Counted from the stretch's first letter, positions 9,128-19,370 are shown. The stretch: DNA of 64,000 nt from Asparagopsis taxiformis (GCA_030407315.1 JALQPE010003117.1:16332-80331); one strand, 5' to 3'. The notes: generated by a model from the sequence alone, not told the origin. Translations and numbers: made by a program.

Positions 9128-12100
9128 ATGGCGGATACGCATTTCAGCAGTTTGTTTTCAACGGTTTGCGGCGATCAAGTGAGCGCGTCAGCGGAGTCGC
9201 GCGGACTCAAGCGCGGCGTCGATGTCAATTTGTTTGCGGACGTGGACGGTGCGGCTGTGCATATTGGGACGGCTTCGGTGAGCACTGCTGGTGGCGATGT
9301 TGGCCTTCCGCGCACGCTGCACAACCACAAGCTGCCGGAAACCGACGAGGCGGACTATATCGTCGTGCGCAACATTGCGACTAAGGACAAGTTCAAGGAC
9401 CTCCCGTTCCCGTACATGTTTGATGGCGCCGAGGGACCGCCGGAGACGATGGGTGGAGCATACGCCGCGGCGTTTTACCCTTGGGATACTCGGATGATGC
9501 GCCCCGCTGCGGAGGATGGCCCTAGCGACATTCGTACCCCTGCTGCAGCGTCAAACTTCAACGCAGCGACGAACCAGGCCAGCTCGGGACGGATGCCCAG
9601 TACCGGTCCGGCAGGCGAAATCACTGGTTCGGGGGGTACGAAGCATCCAGCACGCTCCGTCCCGGTTTCGGGAGGCACGAAGCACCCTGCTCGCTCCAAC
9701 GTCACCGAAGCTACTACGCAGGACGTAACCGAGGTGGACGACGAACCGGAGGTGGCGGAAAGCATTCGTGAGCAGCAGGGGACGCAAATTACGGTGCCCA
9801 AGTTTGTGACGTCGGATTACGTCGGAGAAGGAGCGACTGTGTTGGTGAGGCAGCTAGTGGAACCGGCCGTGACCCTTCGGGATGTGAAAGAAGACCACGT
9901 GGAGGACCTGCGCAACAATATGTTGGCTGTGGGGTATGTGAGCTCTTCGCGTATCACTGTGACGGTGCTGAGGTCGCAGAACACGCATCTGCCCGCCGAC
10001 ACGCGTCTGTTCCAGAATGGCAAATTCCATGCCAATGCGAACGTGACCGTGATCGACGGACTGCATCGTCTCAATGCTATGCATAGCATTGCGGATGACT
10101 TCACGCGCCTCACCCGTATGCACAGAACCAAGCTGCCACAGGACGCAAACCGCTTGCGCTGGGTTACTCAGCCTCTGGATGTGTACTACCTTCGCCGCAA
10201 GGACGACAGTGATCTTCAGCCTCATGAGATCATCCACAAGAGTGCAGAGTCGAACCATACGACTGGGACGCAACTGACGGAGCGCTCCCTGGTTCGAATC
10301 TTGTCGTCCATCCAGCAGTTCATCCGTACGATTGCTGTTGCAAATAACGTGGAAAACGCTGGCGACTTGCGTGAGTCTGATGTCATCCGAACATTGTTCG
10401 AGGCGCAGTTCATGGGGATGATGAATTCAACGAACACGGCCCGGCGGTGGACGCGTTTGGCTATAGCAACGCTGAAGCATCCTGTTCTCGACGAAGTGTT
10501 GCGTGAGCTGAACAATTCTGAGCGCCGCAACGAGATTGGGATAACGCACCTGGACCACAAGATAGTGCGCGAGTTGCTGGAAGAAAACTTTGTCTTCGTC
10601 TTGCGTGGTCTTTCGGAGTACTTGAACCCTGCTCATGGTGGACGTCCGGATGGACGCTTTGACGTGAACGACTTCTATACATACGTCCGTCGCGTGACTG
10701 CAATAGCAAATTCTCTGTACGCTGCGTTTGGGCGCCCAAAGAGTATTATGCGCAAGTCATTTCTGAGCACAGAGATGGCAATTGGGTCGGTTAAGCAGCC
10801 GAAGGAGTTGCAATGGCATCTCACCAATGCCATTGCAATGTATAGAGGGGACCGGAGCAGTGAGGTTCGAATGCGACGGAGAACCACGCGTTTACAGGAT
10901 TTGGAAACGAACTTGAAAGAGTTTTTCAATCCGACATTGAAGAAGAAGACTAAGGCTCGACGCAAACGCCGCCCTTCTGCTGCCAATGTGAGACTCACTC
11001 ACAAGAAGCAGCGGAATGTCGAACATGAGCCTGCTTCGCATGGCATCCGCCGCCGTTCACAGCGACTTCGCTCGACGGGGAGCACACGCCTCGAGGAAGA
11101 AGAGCCGGTTGTGGTACAACAATCCGCCGGGGAAGAAGAGCAGGCCGTTGTTGATAAACCCACCGATCAACAACAAGCCACTGCTTCCGGTGATGAGGTT
11201 GACGAAGACTCCGCCCGTTCCCCCGATTCTGCCGTTGAGATTGTCCCCCAAGATAACCAACGTGCTGGTGCGACTCCCTCCAACCAAGAATCTGTCCATA
11301 CCGCTTCGGACGAGGAAGACAAAAACGGTGCAGACGAGGGCCAAGTCGAAAGCAAGGGGGTCCGCGAAGTGACAATTACATTCACTGTTCCGGAAGGAGT
11401 GGAAGTCGATGAAGACGGTTACATCGTTCGTGACTCTCCTTCTGAACACGACCTCCTGTTCGACGACCGTATGCCATCTCTTCCTGACGATTTCGAAGTC
11501 AAAGACCGAGCCGAAGGGCATCATCTGGCGCAGCGTCCCGCGGACGTCATCGCATCGGTGAGGGTTGGCTGTCTGCCCCCGATTGAGCTCAGGTTGTTAT
11601 TGGAGAGTGTGGAAATCGATGAGGAGGGCAGAGAGGTGAGGTATTTGAAGCAAGTGGCGATGGACCCTGTGTTTGAGGGGCTGCATATTCCGGAACAACA
11701 TCGGGCTCGTCATCTTGTTTTGGAGATCGACACCATCTATCCGATGTTTTTCGCAGCGTGGAAGATGGCTGCCAAGGCGATGTGTGAGCCTACATCGACG
11801 TTTCTACCCTCGAGGCTGGACTTCGCCCAGGTTGCGCGAATGTCTACAAGCTGGAAGGATTCGTATGAGGCCGGCACTGGTATGGCGTACTTCCACAATT
11901 GCCGAACGGAAATCAACGAGCGAGGGTATACGGTGATGCACAATTTCGCGGATGTAAGCTACCTCGATGCGTCGGACAAGTTCCCATTTGACTTGGGTCT
12001 CATGGAAGAAATTCCTAACCAGGAATTGTTTCGGTACTTCTTGGGAACATGGGAGGGGGAGGAGGTGCACAAGGACCCTGGGAACCGGCAGCTGTGGAGT

Positions 12101-13042
12101 CCCATTGTCAATACGGGGGACGATGAAACAGATGAGAAGAACCGGAATGAGGGGAGGGCTCGCTTCACGTCTACGCGCCACTGCCTGGTTGACTATGCCG
12201 AGAACGATGAGACGCATATCGACCGGTTCAAGTTTGTGACGCGGCGAGCCCTGCTGGATGTGTGGTTGGGAATCCTTGTCCGGCTGATAGGGCTGGAGGA
12301 GTGCGGTTTACCGGGAGAAAAACTTGTCATGCCGGCATCTGGGGGACGGTTTTTGATAACGGGAAAGGGGTGTCCTCGGCAGGTCCCACACAATGATTTC
12401 CCTGTTCCTCCTCGCGACCGCAAAGATCAACTTCCGGGTTACTTTGTTATTGCCAACGGAGATGACCCATTCCCTATCTGGGTGTGTCCAGGGTCCCACA
12501 AGTACGTCTTTTCCAAAGCGCTGGAATTAGATATGTACGCCAAGACGATGAAGCTGAAGAAGGTAATCGTTCCGCCACGTTCAGTCTTCATCGGTCACGG
12601 CCATGTACAACATGCCGGGGCAGGGCATGTCGACAGAGTTGTGTCACACACGACAACGAGGTATCACACGTATTTCAGGAATGCGTCGTATCCGATTCCC
12701 GACAATGTTTCGTTTGGTTTCATCAGGCGGTTGGGATTCGAAGAAGAAGTAATCGCCAATGCTCCGCGCCGGTCTGCCAGGCAAAGTCAACCGGCACCTG
12801 TCAATGTTCGCCACAAGACAGTTGTTCCCATCCCGGTCAAGAAAGATCGTAGGCCGAAGACAGGGCAGCTCGGAATCATGCGGATGAAGACGACAGAAGC
12901 TCCCAAGAAGAGAACCCTCACAGCGGGTGAAGAATTCATCTTGAGCAGATCAACTCCACAGTTGCCGATAACGCCTATTCTGCCGGGAGATCCTGAATAT
13001 AGTGGGGACGAAGAGGAAGAACAATTTCCGACGGCTAGATAG
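9128..13042 (+). CDS. ParB-like domain fused to 2-oxoglutarate/Fe(II) oxygenase (intact copy)
   Basis: The frame is open from 8981, but I choose the ATG at 9128 (1,304 aa): it sits in ACAACCATGG, a strong Kozak context, and the upstream residues look untranslated. Residues ~1-220 are low-complexity and contain GGTKHPARS repeats. A ParB/sulfiredoxin-like domain follows: a DVKEDHVEDLRNN helix, the signature VIDGLHRLNAM at ~307, and a ParB-type helical segment (AESNHTTGTQLTERS) near 380. Next come basic and acidic low-complexity segments. The C-terminal ~300 residues form a phytanoyl-CoA-dioxygenase-type fold: iron motif PHNDF near ~1087, WVCPGSHK, and the distal histidine in HVQHAGAG near ~1159. 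This class hydroxylates or oxidises substrates including methylated bases, and TET/JBP proteins are distant relatives; the substrate here is unknown. The gene is divergent to the methyltransferase-SET gene and flanked by palindromic repeats. Confidence 0.82.
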   Translation: MADTHFSSLFSTVCGDQVSASAESRGLKRGVDVNLFADVDGAAVHIGTASVSTAGGDVGLPRTLHNHKLPETDEADYIVVRNIATKDKFKDLPFPYMFDGAEGPPETMGGAYAAAFYPWDTRMMRPAAEDGPSDIRTPAAASNFNAATNQASSGRMPSTGPAGEITGSGGTKHPARSVPVSGGTKHPARSNVTEATTQDVTEVDDEPEVAESIREQQGTQITVPKFVTSDYVGEGATVLVRQLVEPAVTLRDVKEDHVEDLRNNMLAVGYVSSSRITVTVLRSQNTHLPADTRLFQNGKFHANANVTVIDGLHRLNAMHSIADDFTRLTRMHRTKLPQDANRLRWVTQPLDVYYLRRKDDSDLQPHEIIHKSAESNHTTGTQLTERSLVRILSSIQQFIRTIAVANNVENAGDLRESDVIRTLFEAQFMGMMNSTNTARRWTRLAIATLKHPVLDEVLRELNNSERRNEIGITHLDHKIVRELLEENFVFVLRGLSEYLNPAHGGRPDGRFDVNDFYTYVRRVTAIANSLYAAFGRPKSIMRKSFLSTEMAIGSVKQPKELQWHLTNAIAMYRGDRSSEVRMRRRTTRLQDLETNLKEFFNPTLKKKTKARRKRRPSAANVRLTHKKQRNVEHEPASHGIRRRSQRLRSTGSTRLEEEEPVVVQQSAGEEEQAVVDKPTDQQQATASGDEVDEDSARSPDSAVEIVPQDNQRAGATPSNQESVHTASDEEDKNGADEGQVESKGVREVTITFTVPEGVEVDEDGYIVRDSPSEHDLLFDDRMPSLPDDFEVKDRAEGHHLAQRPADVIASVRVGCLPPIELRLLLESVEIDEEGREVRYLKQVAMDPVFEGLHIPEQHRARHLVLEIDTIYPMFFAAWKMAAKAMCEPTSTFLPSRLDFAQVARMSTSWKDSYEAGTGMAYFHNCRTEINERGYTVMHNFADVSYLDASDKFPFDLGLMEEIPNQELFRYFLGTWEGEEVHKDPGNRQLWSPIVNTGDDETDEKNRNEGRARFTSTRHCLVDYAENDETHIDRFKFVTRRALLDVWLGILVRLIGLEECGLPGEKLVMPASGGRFLITGKGCPRQVPHNDFPVPPRDRKDQLPGYFVIANGDDPFPIWVCPGSHKYVFSKALELDMYAKTMKLKKVIVPPRSVFIGHGHVQHAGAGHVDRVVSHTTTRYHTYFRNASYPIPDNVSFGFIRRLGFEEEVIANAPRRSARQSQPAPVNVRHKTVVPIPVKKDRRPKTGQLGIMRMKTTEAPKKRTLTAGEEFILSRSTPQLPITPILPGDPEYSGDEEEEQFPTAR

Positions 13043-13314
13043 CTTAACAACTACTACTTTAGGAAACAATTATCGAGAATATAATCATCTCCTTTATCAC
13101 TTTCAATCTATGAACCTAGTATAATGTACTTCCGTTCCATGCTTTCAAACTAGATTGTCCATTCCCTCGTGGGTTGGAGCATGATTTCCAGGACGATTCC
13201 CTCACATCTCTAGACTCGATGGTCTATGCTAGAAATAGCAGAACAATTGGGTTTGTACGTGCTTCATCGCCTACTTGCTTCCGGTAATGTGTGGACGTGC
13301 ACGATACACGATCA
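13043..13314. other. Downstream spacer of the ParB-oxygenase gene
   Basis: AT-rich 3' flanking sequence with no gene. It is conserved almost exactly in the right arm (about 53,350-53,616). No AATAAA is visible just after the stop. Confidence 0.4.
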
Positions 13315-13518
13315 ACCTGAAATGGACGTCCGGTGGATGTCCAGCTCAGATGCATTGCTGGCCAGCCCAGAAATTCTACAATTTCGGGCACAAAAAAATA
13401 TTGCAAAAAACATCGATTTGGGGGGTCGATTGTGCCGTACGGCACACCCCCATCTCAAAAACATGTTCACATGTGCATGTTTTTGAGAATAGCCCAAATT
13501 TTAATTCTAATCAAGGTG
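13315..13518 (-). repeat. Palindromic ~200-bp repeat, copy L5
   Basis: Full reverse copy, in direct orientation relative to L4 on the other side of the ParB-oxygenase gene. The companion module follows at 13,520-13,640. The right arm has two units at this place. Confidence 0.88.
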
Positions 13519-13703
13519 TCTAATTTGGCCACAACGGCCCCAGGAACCGGCCGCCGCCCCGAGTGGGGTTGTCACTGGCTTCTGTAAGCACTAACTGTAA
13601 GGCTAAATGGCGCCTAATGACTGGTCGATTTCCGGCTCAACACGTCAGGGACAGGTCTTGGTCCTTGTTCCATCATGGTCCCGCCTCACTCTCTCACGAC
13701 CAA

Positions 13704-13790
13704 CCTGAAATGGACGTCGGGTGGATGTCCAGCTCGATTGCACTGCTGGCCAGCCCAGAAATTCTAAAATTTCCGAAAAATCAATTTGGT
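13704..13790 (-). repeat. Palindromic repeat, copy L6 (truncated)
   Basis: Only the GGACGTC...GGATGTCC, CTGGCCAG and AAATTCTAAAATTT part remains. The hairpin half is replaced by unrelated sequence. The same truncation point occurs in the right arm (about 52,310-52,395), so the truncation predates the duplication. Confidence 0.75.
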
Positions 13791-13989
13791 GGCCCAGCAT
13801 CTCCTGTGCCGAAAATTCCCGCAGTCACTTCTGATATACTATATCGTAGTAGTAGTAGTAGTCTAGACGTGTTTCGCACTTGTACGCATCAGGGAAGGCT
13901 GCACGGAAGGTTGAGACTACGCTACTTGTGTACCGCGTCGTCTGAAATAGCGAGTAGTGTTTGTTGTATAGTTGTGGAGTATGCGTCTA

Positions 13990-14850
13990 GTGGTTTGTAA
14001 AGCTTGCAGAACGGGATAGGGATGTGGGTGGCCCTATTTTATGAGTACATGAGTACCAATATTCAGGGTTGACAAAGCGGAAAGTCATAGGCTCGTACAT
14101 GTTTGAGATTGCATAGTGGAGAAAATATTTACATCGAAATTTACATGGAGCAGATGGAGGTTTTAAGGATGAGGTATGAGAGGAAGAAAATTCTTCTGTG
14201 GTATGAGGATGTGTTCTGTGGAGGGATGGAATCTTGGGATGGTACAGGGGGAGGTGGAAATGTACGGAGTGCGGGTTTAGATTGGAGTGTGATTCGGAGA
14301 GGAGTGCCGACAAGCATATTATGGGGATTGGGGAGACGCTGCGGGGTGTTGGGGTAGTGAGGGCGGAGGAGGTGTTTAGGTGGGACCGTAGGAGGGTGCG
14401 GTTGAACGCCCCGAGAGGAGGGGTTTTTAGGAAAGTGAGGAGAAAGAGGGGGAGGGGGTGGCGTCTGTTCTGGCTGTGGTGAGTGGGGATGTGATGGAGA
14501 AGAAGGGGGTTATTGTATTTGGGGAGGGAGGGGAGTGGGAGGATGGGTGCGAAGTGGGGGGTTGATATGTGTTTCAGAGCGGGGAGGTTTCTGGGGAGAC
14601 GGCGGGGGAGCGGGAGCGTGGGCCGGTGGTGGTGGTGTATACGGTATCGAAGATGCGGATGGCGTGGGGGCATGGAGCAGGTGAGGGAGGGAGGGGTGGA
14701 GCAGGTCGGGTACGGGATGGGGAGTGAGAGGTTTTGGAAGAGTAAGCTGCAGGGGAAGTTTGTGTAGAGGGCGAAGGAGAGGGGTTGAGGGTAGAGGAGA
14801 GAGGGTATTGAAGAACAATACGTTGCAAAGGTGATGGGGGAGAGCATGGT
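13990..14850 (+). pseudogene. Degenerate G-rich region with a zinc-finger-like motif
   Basis: The plus strand is strongly purine-rich. One frame (14234-14482) reads KCTECGFRLEC followed by DKH, a Cys/His pattern like a treble-clef or C2H2 finger. Neighbouring frames continue charged, protein-like sequence (MRYERKKILLWYEDVF), and a further frame reaches a stop after WKSKLQGKFV near 14,767. No single frame covers the region, so if it was a gene it is broken or spliced. The opposite strand has a long Pro/Ser/His-rich frame (286 residues) that is probably only an effect of base composition. The right arm preserves the same pattern (51,270-52,080). Confidence 0.3.
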
Positions 14851-15136
14851 CGAGGAGATAGGGGGTGTTTTTCCCTATTCTGAGGTAGTATGAGGACTGG
14901 TTATACGAAATCTGTACGGTAGAGCAGAACAGTAGGTATGGAATGGAGGTGTGCACCGTGGAAGCGGGGATAGGTAGCTGAAAATGCGTGCTAGAGTGGT
15001 ATTGGGGGTGTTTGAGGTACAGTACGGGGGAGGTGAGCACCAACTGGAAGGCGGTGTGAGCGAGAGGATGAAAAAATTAAAGACAAAATTGGAGTCCACC
15101 GACAAGGAAAAATAGAGTGGTCGCCGTGATGGATGC
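14850..15136. other. Unassigned spacer inside the left arm
   Basis: No gene or strong repeat is seen. The sequence is conserved in the right arm at about 50,985-51,270. Confidence 0.3.
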
Positions 15137-15428
15137 GGACATCCAAGTCGAGCACGGCGGCAGAAATTTCTGGGGTCGAAATTTTTGAATTTCTGAACCG
15201 GCGCCCGTCCTAGGTGGACATAGACATGGCGGAAGTCCATCCCGAGGGGGACATCCGTGGTACTAGAAACAATGAATGTCGCCCTAGTAATACTAGACGT
15301 ACTAGACCGCATGGACGTCCGGTTCTAGGCGGACATCCAAAAATACTGGAGAACATGGACGTCCGCCTAGTAATACTAGGTGTACTAGAGGTTGTGGACG
15401 TCCGCGTCCATTTCCGAGAACACAGACG
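15137..15428 (+). repeat. Arm terminus with clustered GGACRTCC and CTAG palindromes
   Basis: Six GGACRTCC palindromes occur in about 270 bases (starting at 15137, 15249, 15313, 15331, 15357 and 15396), interleaved with CTAGTAATACTAG-type palindromes. The end is GGACGTCCGCGTCCA, a TTCCGAGAACACAGACG segment, and then a sharp loss of homology at 15428. The same end occurs at 17147 and, inverted, at 50692. This is what a transposon or unit terminus starting CGTCTGTG would look like, with subterminal binding sites inside it. Confidence 0.7.
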
Positions 15429-16722
15429 TTTGTGCTCACTCCAGCTGACATCCCAACGGTGGAATTTAACCGAGAGTTCAATCATTTCCAACTGTTACAT
15501 CACATTGCGTGCTGGCAACGTGTGCATGGAAGGACGAACGACCGCCCTGGGAGATGAATTTTCAATTAATTCATTTGTAATAATAAACTTTTTTATTTCC
15601 GAACTTCGTGGAATCTGAATATGCTTTACAGCGGATATGCCACGGATCATGTAAGGAAAGCAAATGGATTCTCATATATATGATTATATGTTTATATTCG
15701 TTGTTCTCGATCCGGATCTCATTGTTCGGGGATTCAGAGACCATGGCTTGGGCCATACTCAATCTCACTGCCGGCGATGATTTCGAGTATGCACAGCAAG
15801 ACTTAAGCGGACGCTGAAAGCTGTCCGGTCGATGCCGCAGGCTCCACTCCGCCCTCATCACCGACTGAGATTCTTTGACCGCCTTTGCTTTGTTTAGTGT
15901 AGAGGATGGACGAAGGTACGTGCGCGAATCTTGAGGGTATGCATTGAGGGAAGCGTGGGTTTTGAGTCTGACTATTTCCGTTGATGCGATATTTTCCATT
16001 AGAAGCCTGTTGACTCATGGTGTGTATTGAGCGGAGGATGGAAGAGAGGTACGTGAAGTTTTGAAAGTATGCTGCGAGGGAAAGTTGGTTCTGAGTCTGA
16101 CTGTTGTGGTTGATTCCGATGTTGTGTAGATGATGCAGGAATGTTGATGACGGAAGGTAAGTTTCATTGAGTGGCAAGATGTGGTTTGCGAAGATATGGA
16201 TTGCTGACTTTGATTATTCATTGCAAGGTTTTTGGATCATGGTTTGTATTGTGTGTAGGATGGATGAGAGGTAAGTAAGGGATTTTCCTAGGATATCTGT
16301 CGTGGTAAGCGTTGGTTTTGAATCTGACTGTTGGGGTTGATGTTGTGTATGTGATGCAGGAGTGGTGAAGCAGGAACGGCAGGACTGAAGGAGAGTGAAG
16401 AAGGGATCTAGGAAGATGGGGAATGAAGCTGTGAGGTGTTTCTGGTATGTGTATATTTTCGGGCATACGATAGAAGTGAGAGTGGGTTTGAAGTGGTGTA
16501 AGATTTTGCTGACCATGTTCGTGTTTGATGTCTTGATGATTTAATGGGCTGGGGTGGTGTCGAGGAAAGCGGGGATGGTATTGGGAAGGAGCGTATTTTT
16601 TATAATCTAGGTCGTGAGGGTTCTTGAAGTATGTGCGGATGGTGGTGTATGGCGTTCGGATGGTAGGGAGAACGCGATAGTGAGGGAGATGGGTGATCGA
16701 CGATATGCTGACAGGTATTTTG
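15429..16722. repeat. Degenerate repeats between the arm terminus and the minisatellite
   Basis: A TGAGTCTGACT...GTTG segment and a GGATGGA(A/T)GAGAGGTA segment recur at roughly 15,900, 16,020, 16,100 and 16,250-16,330. Several copies resemble splice donor and acceptor contexts (GAGAGGTACGT, GATGCAGG). Short minus-strand frames share SQTQN and YLSSIL peptides as a result. No intact gene is supported. The rest of the stretch shows nothing I can name. Confidence 0.4.
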
Positions 16723-16862
16723 TATTCTGGCTGGATACGAATTTCGTATTCTGGCTGGATACATATTCCGTATTCTGGCTGGATACGTATTTCCTATTCT
16801 AACCGGGTATTTATTTCCTATTCTGACCAGATATGTATTCCCTATTCTAGAGAGACGTATTG
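16723..16862 (+). repeat. 24-bp minisatellite, about six units
   Basis: Units of the type TATTCTGGCTGGATACGWAT plus TTCS repeat with a 24-base period from 16723. The first three are nearly identical and the later ones diverge (TATTCTAACCGGG, TATTCTGACCAGA). Both strands stay open because the period is a multiple of three; no protein is claimed. Confidence 0.85.
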
Positions 16863-16979
16863 TATACGAGCAGTTTCGTAAATGAGAGAATAAAATACGG
16901 TCCGATATGGGCCCTGAATTTACCATCCGCTGTAATTTCTTCCCTCCCGGTTTTCGCTGATATATTGTATACTGGATGT

Positions 16980-17147
16980 CGGGTCCTAGTATTCCGCCAT
17001 ATGTACTAGAGAAAGTGGACGTCCGCATCCAAAATTTTTTTATTTTTTTTGGACGCGGACGTTCATTTGTTCTAGTAAATCTCGGGGCCGACTAGGACCC
17101 GTACTAGAGAGACTGGACGTCCGCGTCCACTTCCGAAAACACAGACG
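16980..17147 (+). repeat. Third copy of the CGTCTGTG terminus
   Basis: GGACGTCCGC and GGACGCGGACG repeats with CTAG sites end in GGACGTCCGCGTCCA and ...ACACAGACG at 17147, as in the arms. Immediately outside it the sequence is the interior of a retrotransposon gag gene, which it truncates. Its interior differs from the arms, so this is a related, probably non-autonomous or rearranged, unit lying to the left. Confidence 0.6.
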
Positions 17148-17848
17148 GTATCGTGAAAACGTAATTGCCTTCGTGGCGTCTCGTCGGGGTTCGCGATGGC
17201 TCGTTGCACTGTCGCCCCCCTTCCGTACGTTGTCGGGGTCGTCGGACCGGGTGTTGAGGGGTATCCTCCCGGAACGGCCGGGGAGGATTGCGAGTTATAG
17301 GCGCGCGAGCCTTCTTCGTAATTCGGATCGGTTCCGCTCGGCGGAGCGGAACGTCCGGCGACGATTTCGTTGAATACTACGACAAACGAGTCGAGTCTTC
17401 CCTCCACGGCGGAGAGGCGGTTTCGTAAACTTTCGTTTTCCCGTTCGAGGGTCGCTGAGCGTTCACATAACGCAGCAGCCTCGCGCTCCGAGACTCCGAG
17501 TCTCTTCCTTACGGCTTCGTCGACGGCCGCGTCGCTCGCCCTTTCGATGTGACCTCGAAGGTCTTCGTACACTACACGTAGTGCCGTGGGAGTCACGTTC
17601 CCTTGCTCGAGCTGACCGCGCGTTGCGGGGTCCATACTCAAGGACTCAAACGGGCTTACCGTACGTGGTAGCTGGCCGATCGCCTCGATATCCGGCGGGA
17701 TAGATCGATCGGTCGCGAAGATCGCTTCTGCTGACAACTTGCCTTGAAGGCCACGTCGGCTTCGGCGGCCGCTGACGTTGGCAACGGTTGCCTGGGCGAC
17801 TCGCTGGGATTCGACACAGCGTAATTCATAGATCGTAGTCTGTAGCAC
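17148..17848 (-). pseudogene. gag fragment of inverted chromovirus A copy
   Basis: Starts at about 17848 and matches residues ~1-222 of the gag at 22256, including the predicted coiled coil and the GGYPSTPGPTTPTTYGRG segment. It departs from that gag after LRFHDT, where the inserted terminus begins. This is a fragment of a broken element, not a functional gene. Confidence 0.8.
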
Positions 17849-18585
17849 GTAGCTTTCGTTAACGTAAAAGAGCTCAACCTCGTTGGCTGTCGTTATGCTC
17901 GTAGCAACTTCTAGGTCGAGAGACCAGTGTGGAACGACGGTTCGTTAGAAGTAGCTGGTACGAGCTAGTGGACACGCTGTCCTTACGAAACGAAACGAAC
18001 GAACAGTGCCACCCGCTGGTGTTTTACTGTATTGGTAGAACGGTAGAAGGTAGAGGTTAGCGAGTAGGCACGAGCGTCACGACGCAACAATCCACGCGAG
18101 GATTACGTTCGGTAAACGAGGTGGCACGTCACCGGAGGCGCTCTCAACCAAGCCCGTAGGCACTACACGCGATCAGCCTCACGTGCGGCGATGGGTGGGG
18201 AGTACGCAGCTCGACGGAGACGAAGCCTTGTTAGGCGAAAACGTAAACGTAGAAGTCAGTCGTAGACTAGAGCCGTTGCTCGTTCGATGATTGTCCCCTT
18301 TCCCTCCCGGCACGATGCCAATACCTATATAGCCACGATGGCATCGCTTTACAGTGTAAACACTGCTCGTAACGTCCCCGAATGGGAAAGGACCTTGTGG
18401 GTCGCACGTAGGGACCCGTTGGTCCGTTGGCCGTTGCCACTACGTTCGTTTCACACGTGTGCCGGTTGCGCGCGCGCATGCGCCAGCAATGTTCGTGCAT
18501 TGCTGTCGCCGGTCGTGTCCGCCGAAATTCGAATTTCGCGGAAATCGTAAATATTTGCAATTTCGGAATTGCCACGTATACTACA
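17148..18585 (-). mobile_element. Truncated inverted copy of chromovirus A (LTR plus 5' gag)
   Basis: Reading leftwards from 18585: an LTR beginning TGTAGTATACG (17928-18585, 658 bp), a 1-base gap, the primer-binding site (17908-17926), a leader and the first ~230 codons of gag, which stop at 17148 against the CGTCTGTG terminus. It is close to identical with the copy starting at 21499, in opposite orientation. No pol remains. The flank after the LTR is CTAAG. Confidence 0.85.
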
Positions 18586-19370
18586 CTAAGGCCTGAAAGC
18601 TTCAGGCATCGTTGTCCGTGCTACATAAAATTTTGACGTCCTTTTAGATCACACTTGGTTATCCCTACACCTTTCCATGAAGACCACCGAGAGGGATACT
18701 CCATTCTGCCCGACATTTCGTACCTGGATGCCTGAACATGCGGCTGGAATGGCATTTCCACCTGATTCTATCGTCCTGAACATCAATTTTAGGCACTAGA
18801 AAGTATTAACCTAGGCATCATATTTTACTACTTTCCCGTTCTGTCCGAGTCAGTACCGCCGGACACTAGAATTTACTAGTTCAGTTTAAACTTCTTGGCA
18901 GTAAATTGTACTGTCTCAAGCACTACTTCCAGGCAGTGAAATGTACTGCCACAGGTAGTACTTCCAGGTAGTACACTGCACTGACACAGGCATAACTGGT
19001 ACTGTCCTATGCCCCTGCCGAGGACAACACTACCAGACAGTACTTTACACTGATTTGGACAGCTCTATAATACATCAAAATCTACTACTTTTCGTAGTGC
19101 TGTGGGGCAGCAATTTGTACACCTCCAAGCAGCAATGCACGGCAAAACTTGGCAAATACCCAAGGAGCACAGTGCGGTAGCAATTCACACATCCTGAAAC
19201 AGTACAGCGTGGCAGTGATTTACACATGTCATGCATTCTTAACTCAGCGACCTACAATTCAAACGGACCGCGCATTACATTTACAGCTCATACTGCATCG
19301 CGCATTTGCACTGCTTAGGGCGCTGCCATTTAAGATACTCCCTAATTTAGAAACAGACCACTCTTCAACG
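18586..19370. repeat. CACTA-like subterminal repeats (left)
   Basis: From about 18,850 the sequence is packed with near-palindromic GCAGTAAATTGTACTGTC-type motifs (GGCAGTGAAATGTACTGCC, GACAGTACTTTACACTG and others) separated by 10-20 bases. The same family of motifs occupies 49,141-49,500. Such arrays are typical subterminal transposase-binding regions of CACTA elements. It is cut on the right by LTR B at 19371 and on the left by the inverted LTR at 18585. No gene is seen. Confidence 0.6.

Larger units (their letters stand above)
2880..15428 (+). repeat. Left arm of a very large inverted repeat
   Basis: Everything from about 2,880 to 15,428 recurs in reverse complement between 50,692 and 64,000. 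The matches include both large genes, the palindromic repeats, the glycine-rich tandem repeat, the degenerate zinc-finger region and the terminus at 15,428. Aligned stretches are nearly identical, with indels mostly in homopolymers and in tandem-repeat copy number. The left copy keeps both genes intact. The match reaches the right window edge, so the duplicated unit is larger than what is seen. It is either two inverted insertions of one element or long terminal inverted repeats of a larger one. Confidence 0.9.

Noticed and set aside
2743..13790. Endogenous giant virus with palindromic intergenic hairpins
   Set aside because: No capsid, packaging ATPase, polymerase or other core viral gene is present; the arms hold only two large genes and repeats.
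13987..15043. Pro/Ser/His-rich minus frames (286 and 177 codons) and right-arm equivalents
   Set aside because: Low-complexity composition of a purine/pyrimidine-biased strand; overlapping frames give similar unnatural sequences.
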